From NCBI GenBank assembly GCA_933228895.1, contig OW121846.1, positions 81,852,064-81,916,063 on the forward strand: DNA of 64,000 nt. The letters are read 5' to 3'. This stretch comes from Platycnemis pennipes. Taxonomy: Eukaryota > Arthropoda > Insecta > Odonata > Platycnemididae. The notes under the pieces were generated by a model. That model had not been told where the DNA came from and ran no database searches. It saw nothing but the letters and a program-made list of their open reading frames with translations. Each line of letters opens with the position of its first letter. Position 1 is the first letter of the stretch. This document shows positions 10,910 to 20,950 of the stretch, piece after piece. Position numbers and translations under genes: made by a program.

Positions 10910-13043
10910 CTAATCTGTGTGTTAACCTGATTGTAATTCTTATATTATGTTGATTGATTATTATTTGTCGATCAGCAAGTGCTCATAACATTTTAAAACA
11001 TTAATTGACTTTATAAGAGTGTTGAAATTGATTATTTTTGTGCATAGTTTGCTTTTGGTGAATTTAATTGTTTGCGGCAGCAGCAGGGCTGAGAACTGAA
11101 TGGGCTATTGGAATAAGTGGAGAAGTGGTCTCTTCACTTAGATTAAAAGTGAGATTCAACTCCTCCAACTTATTGCTGTGGCTTAAATGCTTCCATGCCG
11201 AAGATTCTTCAAGATCCATTAATCCACTAATTGTCATAAAATACTTTCTCAAGTTCACAAGTGCAGATATTGGCTCATTTACATTCATGTAGTTGCTGTC
11301 CTATCCCTGTATGTCAATTGAGAAATGAACCTTCACTAGTTTACCCTGAGCAGTAACTTACATGTGTCAAATCCATTATTTTTTAAACCACCTATGGTAG
11401 TACTTAAATAGTAATGTGATCAAGAGATGGTTCACCATGCCATAAATCTTATTTATTAATTATATAGCTGTGAGCAGGAATGCTGACAAGTTGTCATAAT
11501 AGAATGATTGAATATTATTCTGACATTGCTGTTAGTTTTACCAGCAGATTTGTGGATAATGATTGTCATGTTAAGTAATTCACATATTTACTGTAATTCC
11601 ACAGGTCAGAAAGACTTCTTGGTCGATAACATCCAATCTCCTCATCGAAGTATGTCATCTCTGATTTAAACATACAGGTAAATATTTTCTCTTTTTATCC
11701 ACGGAGTATTCTGAATTTATGTTGATATTATTATTACATTCTGATACTTAATTAAAGCATGGATTTCTTTGATTTTATGCCATTTTGGTGATGGAACAGA
11801 ATAATTTTGGGGGAGTTATTTTCTTAAAAAAAATCCCTCGGGCCTTGAAAAGCTTAAGTTTAAGAGTCAGATTTTTAATACTAGCACCTGACGAACAACG
11901 GTACTCATGAAAATGGACATTGGTAGGGTTGATGCTCCTCCTGCTAGGGTTGACACCTGACCTGGAATTCCAGGAGTCTCCATGAATCAGACCTTTTCTG
12001 GCACGTTCCATGGTAGTAATCAAATATTCCTGAAATTTTGGAGTCTGTTGATCAATCAAAATTGTTTGCTTTCAGTGGTGATTAAAATTGTTTAATAACT
12101 CATATTTAACATAATTAACTCACTGAACTGCTATCAAGGTATAAACCCTAGTTACTGCTCATCAACATTATCCATTTCAAATATTTTGGGGCTGATATGC
12201 AGACCTAAAATTTTTGTGGTTGATTGAAGTGAAAGTCACTTGTCACATGACTTTCAAAGAGTGAACTAGGATGCATTAGGCATGGCCTAACCTCTCAAAA
12301 ATTCAGTCACTCTCAGACCTGTTTGGAGTACACTTCTTGGATCTAAATACTATGTTGCCAATGCATACAGTTGTCTGAGAACAATAGGGAGGATAACTAT
12401 TTAAATAACAGTGGTGAAGAATTCTCTTGGGCCACTCCCTTTGAGATATTGTGACTGATTCCTTCTATACGTGGTTCGTCCATAAAGGGCTGTCACAACT
12501 GAAAATTTACCTTCGAATCCGTTTAATCAGGGTGACACAAGGGCACCACCTGGTATTGACAAGAAACTGTCGCTCGGAGAGAAGCACTCCGAAGTTGTCG
12601 CGAAAATAATGTGGTACGCAGAAATAGGTTATTAAATTAGCAGGTACCTATCTATATCACCCGTACTTGATTTCGTACAAGTCACGTGGTTCATTATGAA
12701 ATACCATTTATGGTAATCCAGTAGCTGAGCTGCTCAGTTGTCATTTCATGGTCATTTGTGTCTTGGGACTTCGATTCTTCGTGGGCTGGAAACGATGTTT
12801 GGGTGTCGAGTTTCGCAATTGATAATTACAAAAATTTCCTTCGTGAAATGATTGTAACAATTTTCTTGGCAATTACCAAGGAAATATAAGATAGTGCTAT
12901 CGGTAGTTGCAGTTACTATGGTTATAGAAATATTATTATGAAATTAGAATCATTACGTTGCCTTTGCTGGCCTGGTGTAACAATTGGTGGCCTTAATTTG
13001 ATCTCAGTTTTACTGTTTCCAAAAATATTAATGGAAACTTATA
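10910..13043. repeat. Diverged satellite progenitor, near-complete unit (part 1)
   Basis: Together with 20953-21190, on the other side of the foldback element, this forms one almost whole progenitor unit of about 2.37 kb. It runs from 'aatctgtgtgttaacctg' to the next occurrence of that stretch. It contains both the block kept in 1442-bp units (10910-12200) and the block kept in 1874-bp units (about 12200-13043). It is missing about 95 bp near 12115 that the 1442-bp units retain ('ccaggtgaatg...aaaatcta'). The ancestor was therefore closer to 2.45 kb. Confidence 0.8.
13042..13043. repeat. Left TA target duplication of foldback element
   Basis: The dinucleotide TA precedes the outer tip CAGAGTGTCCC and is matched at 20951-20952. 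The empty paralogous site near 5305-5312 reads 'cttatacatt', with a single TA at this point. Confidence 0.7.
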
Positions 13044-13514
13044 CAGAGTGTCCCATTGATCGTGTGTCATTTCTAACCTGTAATTTTAGACACTTCCTTT
13101 CGAGCCACAAGGATGAAATTCAGTACCTGGCTAGAAGAAGGATGTAAATTTTGTTGAGTCTAAGCTAAATGTGAAAAATATGACCTTTTGACCCCAGAAA
13201 TAGGGTCCAACCTAAAATCCAAATTTTGCCTTATGGGCTTTCAATGTTAAAGTATACGAAGTACAAAAAAGATGGAATTATTTAGCGAAACTTTCGAATA
13301 ATAGGTTTTTGGACACGAAGAACACGATGGAAGAACTATTAAGGTCAGAAATTGCAACTGTGACTCCTGAAAGGTCACAGTCAAGGTCACAGGGGTTACA
13401 AAAAATGAATCAACGCTTCAAACCTGTCGAATCATAGGTTTAAAAAGGTGCCAAGGTCGATTTTAAGGTCTTTATGTCCCTCTTTTCATCTCATGACCTT
13501 CAAGGGTAACTCAT

Positions 13515-13527
13515 AGGTCAAAGGTCA
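13515..13527 (+). promoter_or_regulatory. DR1-type nuclear-receptor half-site repeat (copy 1)
   Basis: The 13-mer AGGTCAAAGGTCA is a perfect direct repeat of the half-site AGGTCA with a one-base spacer. This is the consensus for RXR/Ultraspiracle- and HNF4-type receptors. The match is seen in the sequence; any binding is inference. Confidence 0.45.
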
Positions 13528-13651
13528 CAGGGATGGAAAAAATGAATCCAGGCTACAAACGTGTCGAGTCATAGGTGTAAATAGGTATCAATGCCGATGG
13601 TAAGGTCATAAGATTCCTCTTTTCATCCCTTGACCTTCTAGGGTAACTCTA

Positions 13652-13664
13652 GGGTCAAAGGTCA
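13652..13664 (+). promoter_or_regulatory. DR1-type site (copy 2)
   Basis: GGGTCAAAGGTCA, one base from the perfect repeat, 137 bp after copy 1 at the same place in the next subrepeat. Confidence 0.4.
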
Positions 13665-13789
13665 CAGTGATTACAAAAGGTGAAATGAGGCTACAAAACT
13701 TTCGAATCATAGGTTTAAGAAGATGACAAGGTGGATTTTTAGGTCTTCAGATCCCTCTTTTCATCTCTTGACCATCAAGGGTAACTCAG

Positions 13790-13802
13790 AGGTCAAAGGT
13801 TA
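13790..13802 (+). promoter_or_regulatory. DR1-type site (copy 3, imperfect)
   Basis: AGGTCAAAGGTTA, 138 bp after copy 2. The second half-site is altered at one position. Confidence 0.3.
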
Positions 13803-13925
13803 CAAGGATGGAAAAAAATAATTCAGGCTAAAACGTGTCGAATCATAGGTTTAAAAAGGTGCCAATGTCGATGGAAACGTCATAAGATCCCTCTTTTCAT
13901 CCCTTGAACTTTAAGGGTTACACAG

Positions 13926-13938
13926 GGGTCAAAGGTCA
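13926..13938 (+). promoter_or_regulatory. DR1-type site (copy 4)
   Basis: GGGTCAAAGGTCA, 136 bp after copy 3 and only about 10 bp from the Gypsy 5' LTR. Confidence 0.4.
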
Positions 13939-13943
13939 AAATG

Positions 13944-13948
13944 GTGAC
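13944..13948. repeat. Gypsy target-site duplication, left
   Basis: GTGAC directly before the 5' LTR, repeated at 18857-18861. The uninterrupted version of the site, 'aatggtgacaaaaa', is present in the same subrepeat family near 19073. Confidence 0.9.
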
Positions 13949-14142
13949 TGCGCCATTTCTGTTCTGTTAGTGTTTTGTTTTTAGTGCGCACTCACTTCTT
14001 GACTGGTATGAATTTTGGGGCAGTCATTAAGTGCTTCTGTTGAAACAATATGTTCGGTGTCCGTCATTGAGAGTCCGAGTCAAGTCCACATGTCGTCTAG
14101 TCTATCCCTCTGCATCTCGACGAGCCCCGGTCGTATAGTGCA
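13949..14142 (+). repeat. Gypsy 5' LTR
   Basis: 194 bp, starting TGCGCCATTT and ending TATAGTGCA (TG...CA). It is unusually short for a Gypsy LTR but complete, as the duplicated 3' copy and the target duplication fix both ends. I did not find a convincing TATA box; transcription may rely on an initiator, which cannot be judged here. Confidence 0.92.
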
Positions 14143-14145
14143 TTT

Positions 14146-14160
14146 TGGCGACGAGTATTT
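14146..14160 (+). other. Gypsy primer-binding site
   Basis: TGGCGACGAG starts three bases after the LTR. The leading TGG pairs with the CCA end of a tRNA, as in most LTR elements. I cannot name the tRNA from sequence alone. Confidence 0.6.
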
Positions 14161-14168
14161 ACGGAACC

Positions 14169-15398
14169 ATGCCGAGCAGTAGTAATTCGGCGGAAAATTC
14201 AATGGAATCAGGTTCGTTACCAATTATGGCGGTAATGTCAGCCCCACATGGCCGGTTAGAACCTTTTAATAAGTCAGTCCACTCTCTAACTATATGGTTA
14301 GAACAATTTGAAATTTACTGTGAGCTTAATGATATTTCGGAGCCCATGAAAGTCCGTCTATTATTGTCATCTTGCGGATCGGAGATGTACAATACGTTGC
14401 ACATGTCGTGCCAACCGGCCCAGCCTAAAACTTAACCGTTTGAAGCCCTACGTAGTAAACTAGAGGCCACGTATGAACCTTCCAATATCAAGTATTGTGA
14501 TCGGGAGAAGTTTGCCGTTAGAGTACAACGGGAGGCTGAGTCCATAAACGACTTTTCACAAGCGTTGAAACTTTGGGCGCGAAATTGCCAATTCGGAGAC
14601 ACTTTAAATGAGAGGCTGACGGAAGCCTTTATTAACGGAGTGCGGTCCATAGCCCTCAAAAAGGTATTGTGGGATATTCAGAATGTCACTTTTGAGGCCG
14701 CTTACGCAGCAGCAGTGAAATTTGAGGCGGTGGAGTCCGCAGCCTTAGCGGCGACGCAATCGGCGGTAGCGAGAGTGAAGCTGAGTGGAAGCAGTGGAAA
14801 TCCACACACGAAGCAAGGAGGAGGACGCGGAAACTCAACTCATCACCGCGGCCGTACTGATAATCGAGGAGCATCTATGAGCTCCAGATTCTCTACGCCA
14901 AGTATGCAGTCTCAGCAGCAGTTTCAGCCTACGAGAGGTCAACAGCCGGTTCGAGGTGGACCAGAGACGCAGCGAAGAGGTCGTCCAACCCAAACCTCGC
15001 AGCGCCATGCCCGTCACTACGCAAGTTGTTGGAGATGTGGTCGTTTCCACGACCCAACTACATGTCCTGCGGAAGGTTGGCAGTGTTACGTGTGTCGAAA
15101 ATTCGGTCACACATCAAAATTGTGCGTGCAAAGAGTGGGCGATGTAGTAAGTGTTGGCCAGGATGGTCACCCTGGTGAATTCGACGAAGAGGTCGAACAA
15201 GTTCACGTGGTGTCGCACATCAACGTAGATTGCGACTTTGATTCCGATATTTTCAAGTCTGTCAGTTCATGTGATGAGTGTAATGTAGTAAAGGTGTGTC
15301 TAGGCGTTAAGCCCTCTCCTTTGTGTAATGGCAATCAAGTTTCTGTTAAGTCTGTCAGTCAGGCCCAATTAGTCAATGTGAATATGGATGGATGTCAA
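14169..15398 (+). pseudogene. gag: Gypsy gag region with two CCHC zinc knuckles
   Basis: The N-terminal part (to codon 88) shows the gag capsid-type pattern '..WLEQFEIYCELNDI..KVRLLLSSCG..', followed by the stop at 14433. The rest of capsid, a Gln/Gly/Arg-rich linker and two zinc knuckles follow: C-x2-C-x3-H-x4-C and C-x2-C-x4-H-x4-C, spanning 15027-15125 (codons 287-319). Gag packages the element RNA into particles; the knuckles bind RNA. The boundary with protease at about 15400 is approximate. Confidence 0.85.
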
Positions 15399-15992
15399 GT
15401 CCAGATGGAAGTTGACACTGGGTCAGGTTTTTCTCTCATGTCTTAGGAAAAATTTAAGTCTATGTTTCCTCAGAAACAGGTTCAACCTGCCAAGGTTAAA
15501 TTAAAAGCAGACAATGGATTGTCTATTGGAATTCACGGTCGAGCGGCAATGAACATTTTAAAGGGTGATAAAGAGTCTGTGGTTTTGGATTTGTTAATCT
15601 GTGACGGTGGAAATAATTTTATGCCCCTCCTTGGCCGATCATGGTTGGACATTCTGTGTCCTGGGTGGAGAAGCCATTTTCTTCCATTTCTTTCTTTACA
15701 GGAGTGTGTGGGTAATACCATGCAAGGTAATTTGTCCACAAACCAAGGTCTTAGTAAGTTGGAGGAGTGGGATTTGAGGAAAAAATACCCCAATGTATTT
15801 TCCGTTGATAAGAGTAAGGCCATTGTTGGGTTCAAGGCAAGATTGGTTTTGAAAGAAGGGGCAGTTCCGGTAGTGGGTAAGTGCTACGACATTCCCCTTA
15901 GCATGAGGTCTAAAGTCGAAGTCATCATTAGGAAGTGGGTGGAAGCTAAGAAACTCACTCCGGTTACCATCTCCAATTGGGCCTCACCCATT
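15399..15992 (+). pseudogene. Gypsy protease region
   Basis: The active-site motif DTGSG is at 15414-15428, preceded by 'VQMEV', the typical opening strand of a retropepsin. The stop at 15444 falls inside the domain, six codons after the motif. Downstream, 'MPLLGRSWLD' (around 15620-15650) is the conserved C-terminal flap/Leu-Leu-Gly motif of Gypsy proteases. The linker into reverse transcriptase ends at the stop at 15993. Confidence 0.85.
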
Positions 15993-15995
15993 TGA

Positions 15996-18548
15996 TTTGT
16001 GTTGAAAAGAGATGGGAAATTTAGGATAGTAGTTGATTTTAAAAGGACTGTCAATCCGAATTTGAGGATTGATCAGTATCCTCTTCCCAGGGTGAAAGAC
16101 ATATTCAGCACATTGTCGGGGTGTAAATTCTTCACCATTTTGGACTTGTCTGAAGCATATTTGCAACTGGAGGTCACTGAAGAGTCAAAGGAGTTGTTGA
16201 CCATCAATACTCCATGGGGTCTTTTTCAGTTCAACAGGTTAATTTATGGAATCGCAAGTGCAGCCCCTTTATTTCCGCAGGTCATGGATGTCATTTTAGC
16301 AGGTATTCCTAAGGTGGGAAAATACATTGATGACATAGTAATTGGAGGAGAAGATTTGGGGAAGTGTCAGCTGTACACCAAGGAAGTCTTAAATAGGCTT
16401 GAAAAGCATTGTGTGCAAGTTAATTTTGATAAGTGTTTGTTTTTCAAGACATCAGTCCAGTATTTAGGGCACATAATAAATGCTCAAGGTCTTCAGCCTA
16501 TGCCCGAGAAAGTAGAGGCCATTGCAAAGGCCAGGTCTCCTAAAAATGTCACCGAATTGAGAGCATATTTAGGGTTACTGAATTTTTACAGGGACTTTAT
16601 TCCCAACGTGAGTCAGAGATTGAAGCCACTCAATGAGCTGCTCAACATTACCAAGGGAAATGAATCTGTTTTTGCACAAAGGTGGTCCAGGCAATGTGAG
16701 GATTGTTTCCAAGAAAGTAAGAATTGGTTGTTAGACAGGAATTTATTGATTCACTATGATGAGAGTAAACCAATAATATTGTGTACAGATGCATCACCTT
16801 ATGGGGTGGGAAGTGTTTTGTGTCATCAGGTAGATGGTAAAGAAAAGCCAGTGCTGTACCATTTCATGTCTTTGTCCCCCAGTCAGCAAAAGTACTCGCA
16901 GTTGGTGAGAGAAGCATTTGCTGTTAAAGTGGCAGTGACAGCTTTGCATAAGTATTTGTACGGAAAGAAGTTCAAGATTGTCACAGATAATTTACCTCTA
17001 AAAAATCTTATTTCTCCCCACAAGGGTTTGCCTGTTGTGGCATCACCAAAGATACAGTCCTGGGCTGTTGCTCTACAAGCATATAATTACGAGGTAGAGT
17101 ATCGGAAAAGTTCTTTGTTGGCCCCAGCTGATGCTCTTTCGAGACTTCCAAGAGAGGTAGTTGCAAATGAGAATGCTTGGGAGGTGTCACATGTAACCAC
17201 GTTTGATGATTTGCCTTTGTCAGCAGTAGTAGTAGCAGAGTGTACTGCTAGTGACCCATTGTTGTCTAAAGTTAAAGAGTATACTGTTTCTGGTTGGTCT
17301 GACGTATTACCTGAGCAAGTACTTAAACCTTTTTTTGTTATTAGGCATCATTTAAGTGTTGAAGACGGGTGTCTTCTCTCAGGGGCTAAAGTTATAATCC
17401 CTCAAAGTTTGAGAAGCGGTGTGCTGGATTTATTGCACAGAGGTCATCCAGGCATCTGTCGCATGAAGATGCTAGCTAGAAATTATGTTTGGTGGCCAGG
17501 TATCGATGACGATATCAAGAGTAAAGTGCAAAATTGTGAACCTTGTTCAATGATTAATTTTAGGCCTTCATCAAGTGTAACTGTTTCATGGCCTAAAGCC
17601 CAGCATCCCTGGCAAAGGGTGCATCTTGATTTTTTTCATTATAAGTGTGATCAATATTTGTTGCTGATAGACAGTTATAGTTTATGGTTGGATGTGTGGT
17701 TGGTCCCATCCACTAGGTTTGAACATGTAGAATATTGTTTACTATGTCACATCTGTGTTTTTGGACATTTTGAGCAGGTTGTAACGGACAATGGTCCTCC
17801 TTTTGACAATGTTGCTTTTGAACGGTTTTGTACCAAAAGGGGTGTTATTGTAACCAAGTCTCCCCCTTACCACCCACAGTCTAATGGTTTAGCTGAAGGG
17901 TATGTGAAAGTGTCAAAACATTACTTGCAAAAAATGGATTTGGCGAAGGATGTGTTCAAGCAAATCGGTGATGATTGTGGAGGGGAAAGGTCTTCTCATA
18001 AGAAAGAGAGATTGAATGCAGCATTTTTGTTTAGCTATCGTAATACCCCTACTGTCACCACGGGATCGTCTCCAGCTGAGATGATTTTAAAAGCCCCTCC
18101 ACGCACAGCTCTGTCCATGTTAAAACCAGGTAGAAATAAGACAACACCTACTCTCCCAGCCTTTCAGGAAGGAGATATTGTTTGGGTGCGAATGAGAAGG
18201 TCTGATTATCCTCAGAAGGCAGAAATTGTTAAAGTTCTGTCTCCACTTGCATTTTATGTGTTGGTAAATGGTAATTTAAAACTTTGTCATTTAAACCAAG
18301 TGAAATTGTCCCATGTACCACTCTCAGTTGAACAACGCACACCTGGTCATGTACCAGTTCCTAATTTTGAGCCATCTGATGTTTTATGTAACCCCTCTCC
18401 TAGCCCAGCAGTTGATTTGCTCCCAAAACCTGTTGCAACACCAACTGTTCAACCCCCTGTTATTCAGGATCCACCTCCTTCACCACCACCCATGGTTCAT
18501 CGAAGATCTGAGCGCTCACGGCGTTCACCTAAACGGTTGGATTTATAG
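15996..18548 (+). pseudogene. pol: Gypsy RT-RNase H-integrase block (open)
   Basis: About 850 codons without interruption. Reverse transcriptase: 'GKFRIVVDFK', 'FTILDLSEAYLQL' and the catalytic 'YIDD' at 16323-16334. RNase H: 'LCTDAS' (Asp at 16788), 'REAFAV' (Glu), 'KIVTDN' (Asp), ending near 'ADALSRLP'. Integrase: an H-H-C-C zinc module spanning 17436-17546, then Asp 17628, Asp 17787 and Glu 17895. The last two are separated by 35 residues, the classic D,D35E. A GPY/F-like module ('GDIVWVRMRR..VLSPLAFYVLV..') follows. The C-terminus is Pro-rich, then basic. All catalytic residues I looked for are present, so only the upstream stops disable this copy. Confidence 0.93.
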
Positions 18549-18651
18549 CATCTCAGGGTATGGTCGCATGGTTTTGTGCAGAATTTTTTTTTATACTGTA
18601 ATGCCCAGAATTATTTAAAAACATTGTAATAACTTTGTATTCTTTTTTATT
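18549..18651 (+). other. Gypsy 3' untranslated stretch
   Basis: About 100 bp between the gag-pol stop and the polypurine tract, T-rich, without an env frame. Confidence 0.6.
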
Positions 18652-18661
18652 AGGGAGTGGA
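18652..18661 (+). other. Gypsy polypurine tract
   Basis: AGGGAGTGGA, nine purines in ten bases, immediately before the 3' LTR. This is the expected plus-strand primer site. Confidence 0.75.
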
Positions 18662-18856
18662 TGCGCCATTTCTGTTCTGTTAGTGTTTTGTTTTTAGTGC
18701 ACACTCACTCCTTGACTGGTATGAATTTTGGGGCAGTCATTAAAGTGCTTCTGTTGAAACAACATGTCCGGTGTCCGTCATTGAGAGTCCGAGTCAAGTC
18801 CACATGTCGTCTAGTCTATCCCTCTGCATCTCGACGATCCCCGGTCGTATAGTCCA
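18662..18856 (+). repeat. Gypsy 3' LTR
   Basis: 195 bp, TGCGCCATTT...TATAGTCCA. Relative to the 5' LTR it has six substitutions and one extra A. One substitution lies three bases from the outer end, leaving the terminal CA intact. Confidence 0.92.
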
Positions 18857-18861
18857 GTGAC
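18857..18861. repeat. Gypsy target-site duplication, right
   Basis: GTGAC, identical to 13944-13948. Confidence 0.9.
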
Positions 18862-19341
18862 AAAAAGTGTAATTAGGCTAAACGTATCGAATCATAGGTT
18901 TCAAAGAGTGCCCAATACGATGGTCAAAGATCACAGGGATGGAAAAAGAGAATCCAGGCTACAAATGTGTCGAATCACAGGTTTAAAAAGTTGACAATGT
19001 CGATGGAAAGGTCATCAGATCCCTCTTTTCATCCTTTGACCTTTAAGGGTTACCCAGGGGGTCAAAGGTAAAAATGGTGACAAAAATTGAAATGAGGCTA
19101 GAAACGTATCGAATCATATGTTTGAAAAGGTGCCAAGGTCGATCGTAAGGTCTTTTGATCCCTTTTTTCTTTCCTTGACCTTCATGGGTGACTCAGGGGT
19201 CAAAGGTCCTTGGAGTGACAAATTTCGCAACGGGGCTACAACGAAGCATTTGTTTAAATAGTGCCTGATATGATGGTAAATTCCCTCCAGGAAGTCTCTG
19301 ACCTGGAACTGTTGGGCAGGGGTCAAAGTCCACTAGGTGTA
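18862..19341 (+). repeat. Foldback left arm, inner part
   Basis: This continues the left arm beyond the Gypsy copy: two or three further ~137-bp subrepeats with 'gggtcaaaggt' words (near 19050 and 19196), then the arm end 'cactaggtgta' at 19331-19341. That end is mirrored by 'tacacctagtg' at 19932-19942. The subrepeats here are more diverged from each other than those of the outer arm. Confidence 0.7.
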
Positions 19342-19931
19342 GTGAAAAAAACATTTTCGGGCATTGAAGAAATAAAGTAAGAAATAACAACGTGTCTAGA
19401 GTCCATATCTCCGAATATGCTGGAAGACACATTCACACACACTTTTATCGGGCAAATTCAATTGTGCCTGTCATGGAATATCGGGTACGTAGAATGAATA
19501 AAAATTGATTTTCATTCTTACTGCTTCGATATTTTCATTTTAAATTTTAATATTGAAAATTTTTTGGATAACAATTAAAATACTTTTTTTAAATAAAACG
19601 TATAGTTAAGTATTTTTAATTGAATAAAAGTAATTAACTTGAAATTACAATTGAATTTTTTCATTGATTAATAAACTCTAAATCAACGACAACCATATGA
19701 CCCAGAGGGTTAAAGGGATGGAAGTTGGGATCTGAATATCTTAACATTTACTTTGGCAGCCTAAATAATGTCATTCATATTATGTGGTCTTGGCATATTT
19801 TACATCTGTGACCAATAAACTCAGTGTAGCCCTTTGAGGTCAGGAGACAACAAACAGGACCAATTTACTTCATCTAATTCTTCACCCTTTCGAAGCTAGA
19901 ATTCGACGTGTCTATTGCCCTAAATCTAGGA
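19342..19931. other. Foldback loop
   Basis: About 590 bp of AT-rich sequence between the two arms (very A/T-rich around 19500-19680). There is no coding motif and no internal repeat. This is the only part of the element that is not in inverted duplicate. Confidence 0.6.
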
Positions 19932-20206
19932 TACACCTAGTGACCTTTTGCCCTTTCCCAACCGTTCAATGTCAGATAATTCCTGGAGGGACTTTACCAT
20001 CGTATTGAGTACTCTTCGAAACCTTTGATTCGATACGTTTAGCCTAATTTCACTTTTTGTCACCATTTTAACCTTTGACCCAATGGGTAACCCAAAAAGG
20101 TCAGGGGATGAAAAGAGGGATTTTATGACCTTTCCATCGACATTGGCACCTTTTTAAACCTATAGTTTGACACGTTTGTAGCCTGGATTCAGTTTTTCCA
20201 TCCCTG

Positions 20207-20219
20207 TGACATTTGACCT
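20207..20219 (-). promoter_or_regulatory. DR1-type site, right arm (imperfect)
   Basis: TGACATTTGACCT on +, the inverted counterpart of copy 3. One half-site base differs. Confidence 0.3.
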
Positions 20220-20344
20220 CTGAGTTACCCTTGATGGTCAAAAGATGAAAAGAGGGATCTGAAGACCTGAAAATCCACCTTGTCATCTTTTTAAACCTAT
20301 GATTCGAAAGTTTTGTAGCCTCATTTCACCTTTTGTAATCACTG

Positions 20345-20357
20345 TGACCTTTGACCC
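20345..20357 (-). promoter_or_regulatory. DR1-type site, right arm
   Basis: TGACCTTTGACCC on +, the mirror of copy 2. Confidence 0.4.
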
Positions 20358-20480
20358 CAGAGTTACCCTAGAAGGTCAAGGGATGAAAAGAGGAATCTTA
20401 TGACCTTACCATCGGCATTGATACCTTTTTACACCTATGACTCGACACGTTTTAGCCTGGATTCATTTTTTCCATCCCTG

Positions 20481-20493
20481 TGACCTTTGACCT
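20481..20493 (-). promoter_or_regulatory. DR1-type site, right arm (perfect)
   Basis: TGACCTTTGACCT on +, the exact reverse complement of copy 1 and its mirror position in the right arm. Confidence 0.45.
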
Positions 20494-20950
20494 ATGAGTT
20501 ACCCTTGAAGGTCATGAGATGAAAAGAGGGACATAAAGACCTTAAAATCTACCTTGGCACCTTTTTAAACCTATGATTCGACAGGTTTGAAGCGTTGATT
20601 CATTTTTTGTAACCCCTGTGACCTTTCAGGAGTCACAGTTGCAATTTCTGACCTTAATAGTTCTTCCATCGTGTTCTTCGTGTCCAAAAACCTATATTCG
20701 AAAGTTTCGCTAAATAATTCCATCTTTTTTGCACTTCGTATACTTTAACATTGAAAGCCCATAAGGCAAAATTAGGATTTTAGGTTGGACCCTATTTCTG
20801 GGGTCAAGAGGTCATATTTTTCACATTTTGCTTAGACTCAACAAAACTTACATCCTTCTTCTAGCCAGGTACCGAATTTCATCCTTGTGGCTCGAAAAAA
20901 GTGTCTAAAATTACAGGTTAGAAATGAGACACGATCAATGGGACACTCTG

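Larger units (their letters stand above)
13044..13948 (+). repeat. Foldback left arm, outer part
   Basis: This is the inverted partner of roughly 20050-20950. The tip-proximal ~350 bp are unique within the arm. From about 13380 inward come subrepeats built on 'cctcttttcatc..ttgacctt' followed by 'gggtaactc..ggtcaaaggtcac'. The 'ttgacctt'-type word recurs near 13494, 13631, 13769 and 13905, giving spacings of 137, 138 and 136 bp. The arm is interrupted at 13948 by the Gypsy insertion and resumes at 18862. Confidence 0.85.
14169..18548 (+). pseudogene. gag-pol: Gypsy gag-pol, single frame with three in-frame stops
   Basis: The first true ATG is at 14169; upstream codons in this frame include only TTG. 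One frame runs 1460 codons to the TAG/TAA-terminated end at 18548, broken by TAA at 14433-14435 (codon 89, gag), TAG at 15444-15446 (codon 426, six codons after the protease DTGSG motif) and TGA at 15993-15995 (codon 609, at the start of reverse transcriptase). There is no frameshift anywhere. Gag and pol are therefore in one frame without the usual -1 slip, as in several Mag-like elements. Decay by point mutation is the simplest reading. Confidence 0.9.
13949..18856 (+). mobile_element. Ty3/Gypsy LTR retrotransposon, Mag-like, nested in foldback arm
   Basis: A complete-length element of 4908 bp: 5' LTR, primer-binding site, one gag-pol frame, polypurine tract and 3' LTR, bounded by the 5-bp duplication GTGAC. 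Pol order is protease, reverse transcriptase, RNase H, integrase, which defines Ty3/Gypsy. Two CCHC knuckles in gag, no separate env frame, and a basic 'RRSERSRR' C-terminus point to the Mag/K02A2.6-like lineage; that assignment is by eye. LTRs differ at six bases and one 1-bp gap out of about 195 (about 3%), so the insertion is moderately old. Three in-frame stops make this copy non-autonomous. Confidence 0.93.
13044..20950. mobile_element. Foldback DNA element with ~1.0-1.4-kb inverted arms
   Basis: The element begins CAGAGTGTCCCATTGATCGT and ends with the reverse complement of this (near 20931-20950). Near-identical sequence then runs inward on both sides in inverted orientation for about 1 kb. 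The tips are flanked by TA duplications, as for the IS630-Tc1-mariner superfamily. No transposase is visible, so it is non-autonomous. Without the nested Gypsy copy it measures about 3.0 kb: left arm ~1385 bp, loop ~590 bp, right arm ~1019 bp. The arms consist of ~137-bp subrepeats, and the left arm has about 2.7 more of them. The superfamily is inferred only from the TA. Confidence 0.85.
19932..20950 (-). repeat. Foldback right arm
   Basis: This is the reverse complement of the left arm, from the 'tacacctagtg' inner end to the outer tip at 20950. It carries the subrepeats as 'tgacctttgacc..gagttaccct' words at about 136-138-bp spacing. The outermost 400 bp match the left arm almost base for base; single-base and short-indel differences are visible (for example, the left arm has an extra 'agtcaaggtcac' near 13380). 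Confidence 0.85.

Noticed and set aside
11064..11288. 74-codon minus-strand frame with a genuine ATG in the diverged satellite copy
   Set aside because: It is joined in frame only through an 8-bp duplication-like insertion near 11218 that is absent from the older copy near 5850 and from all array units, so the long frame is accidental.
18313..18618. Possible env frame at the Gypsy 3' end
   Set aside because: It overlaps the end of pol in another frame and lacks a signal peptide, a membrane segment or an env motif.
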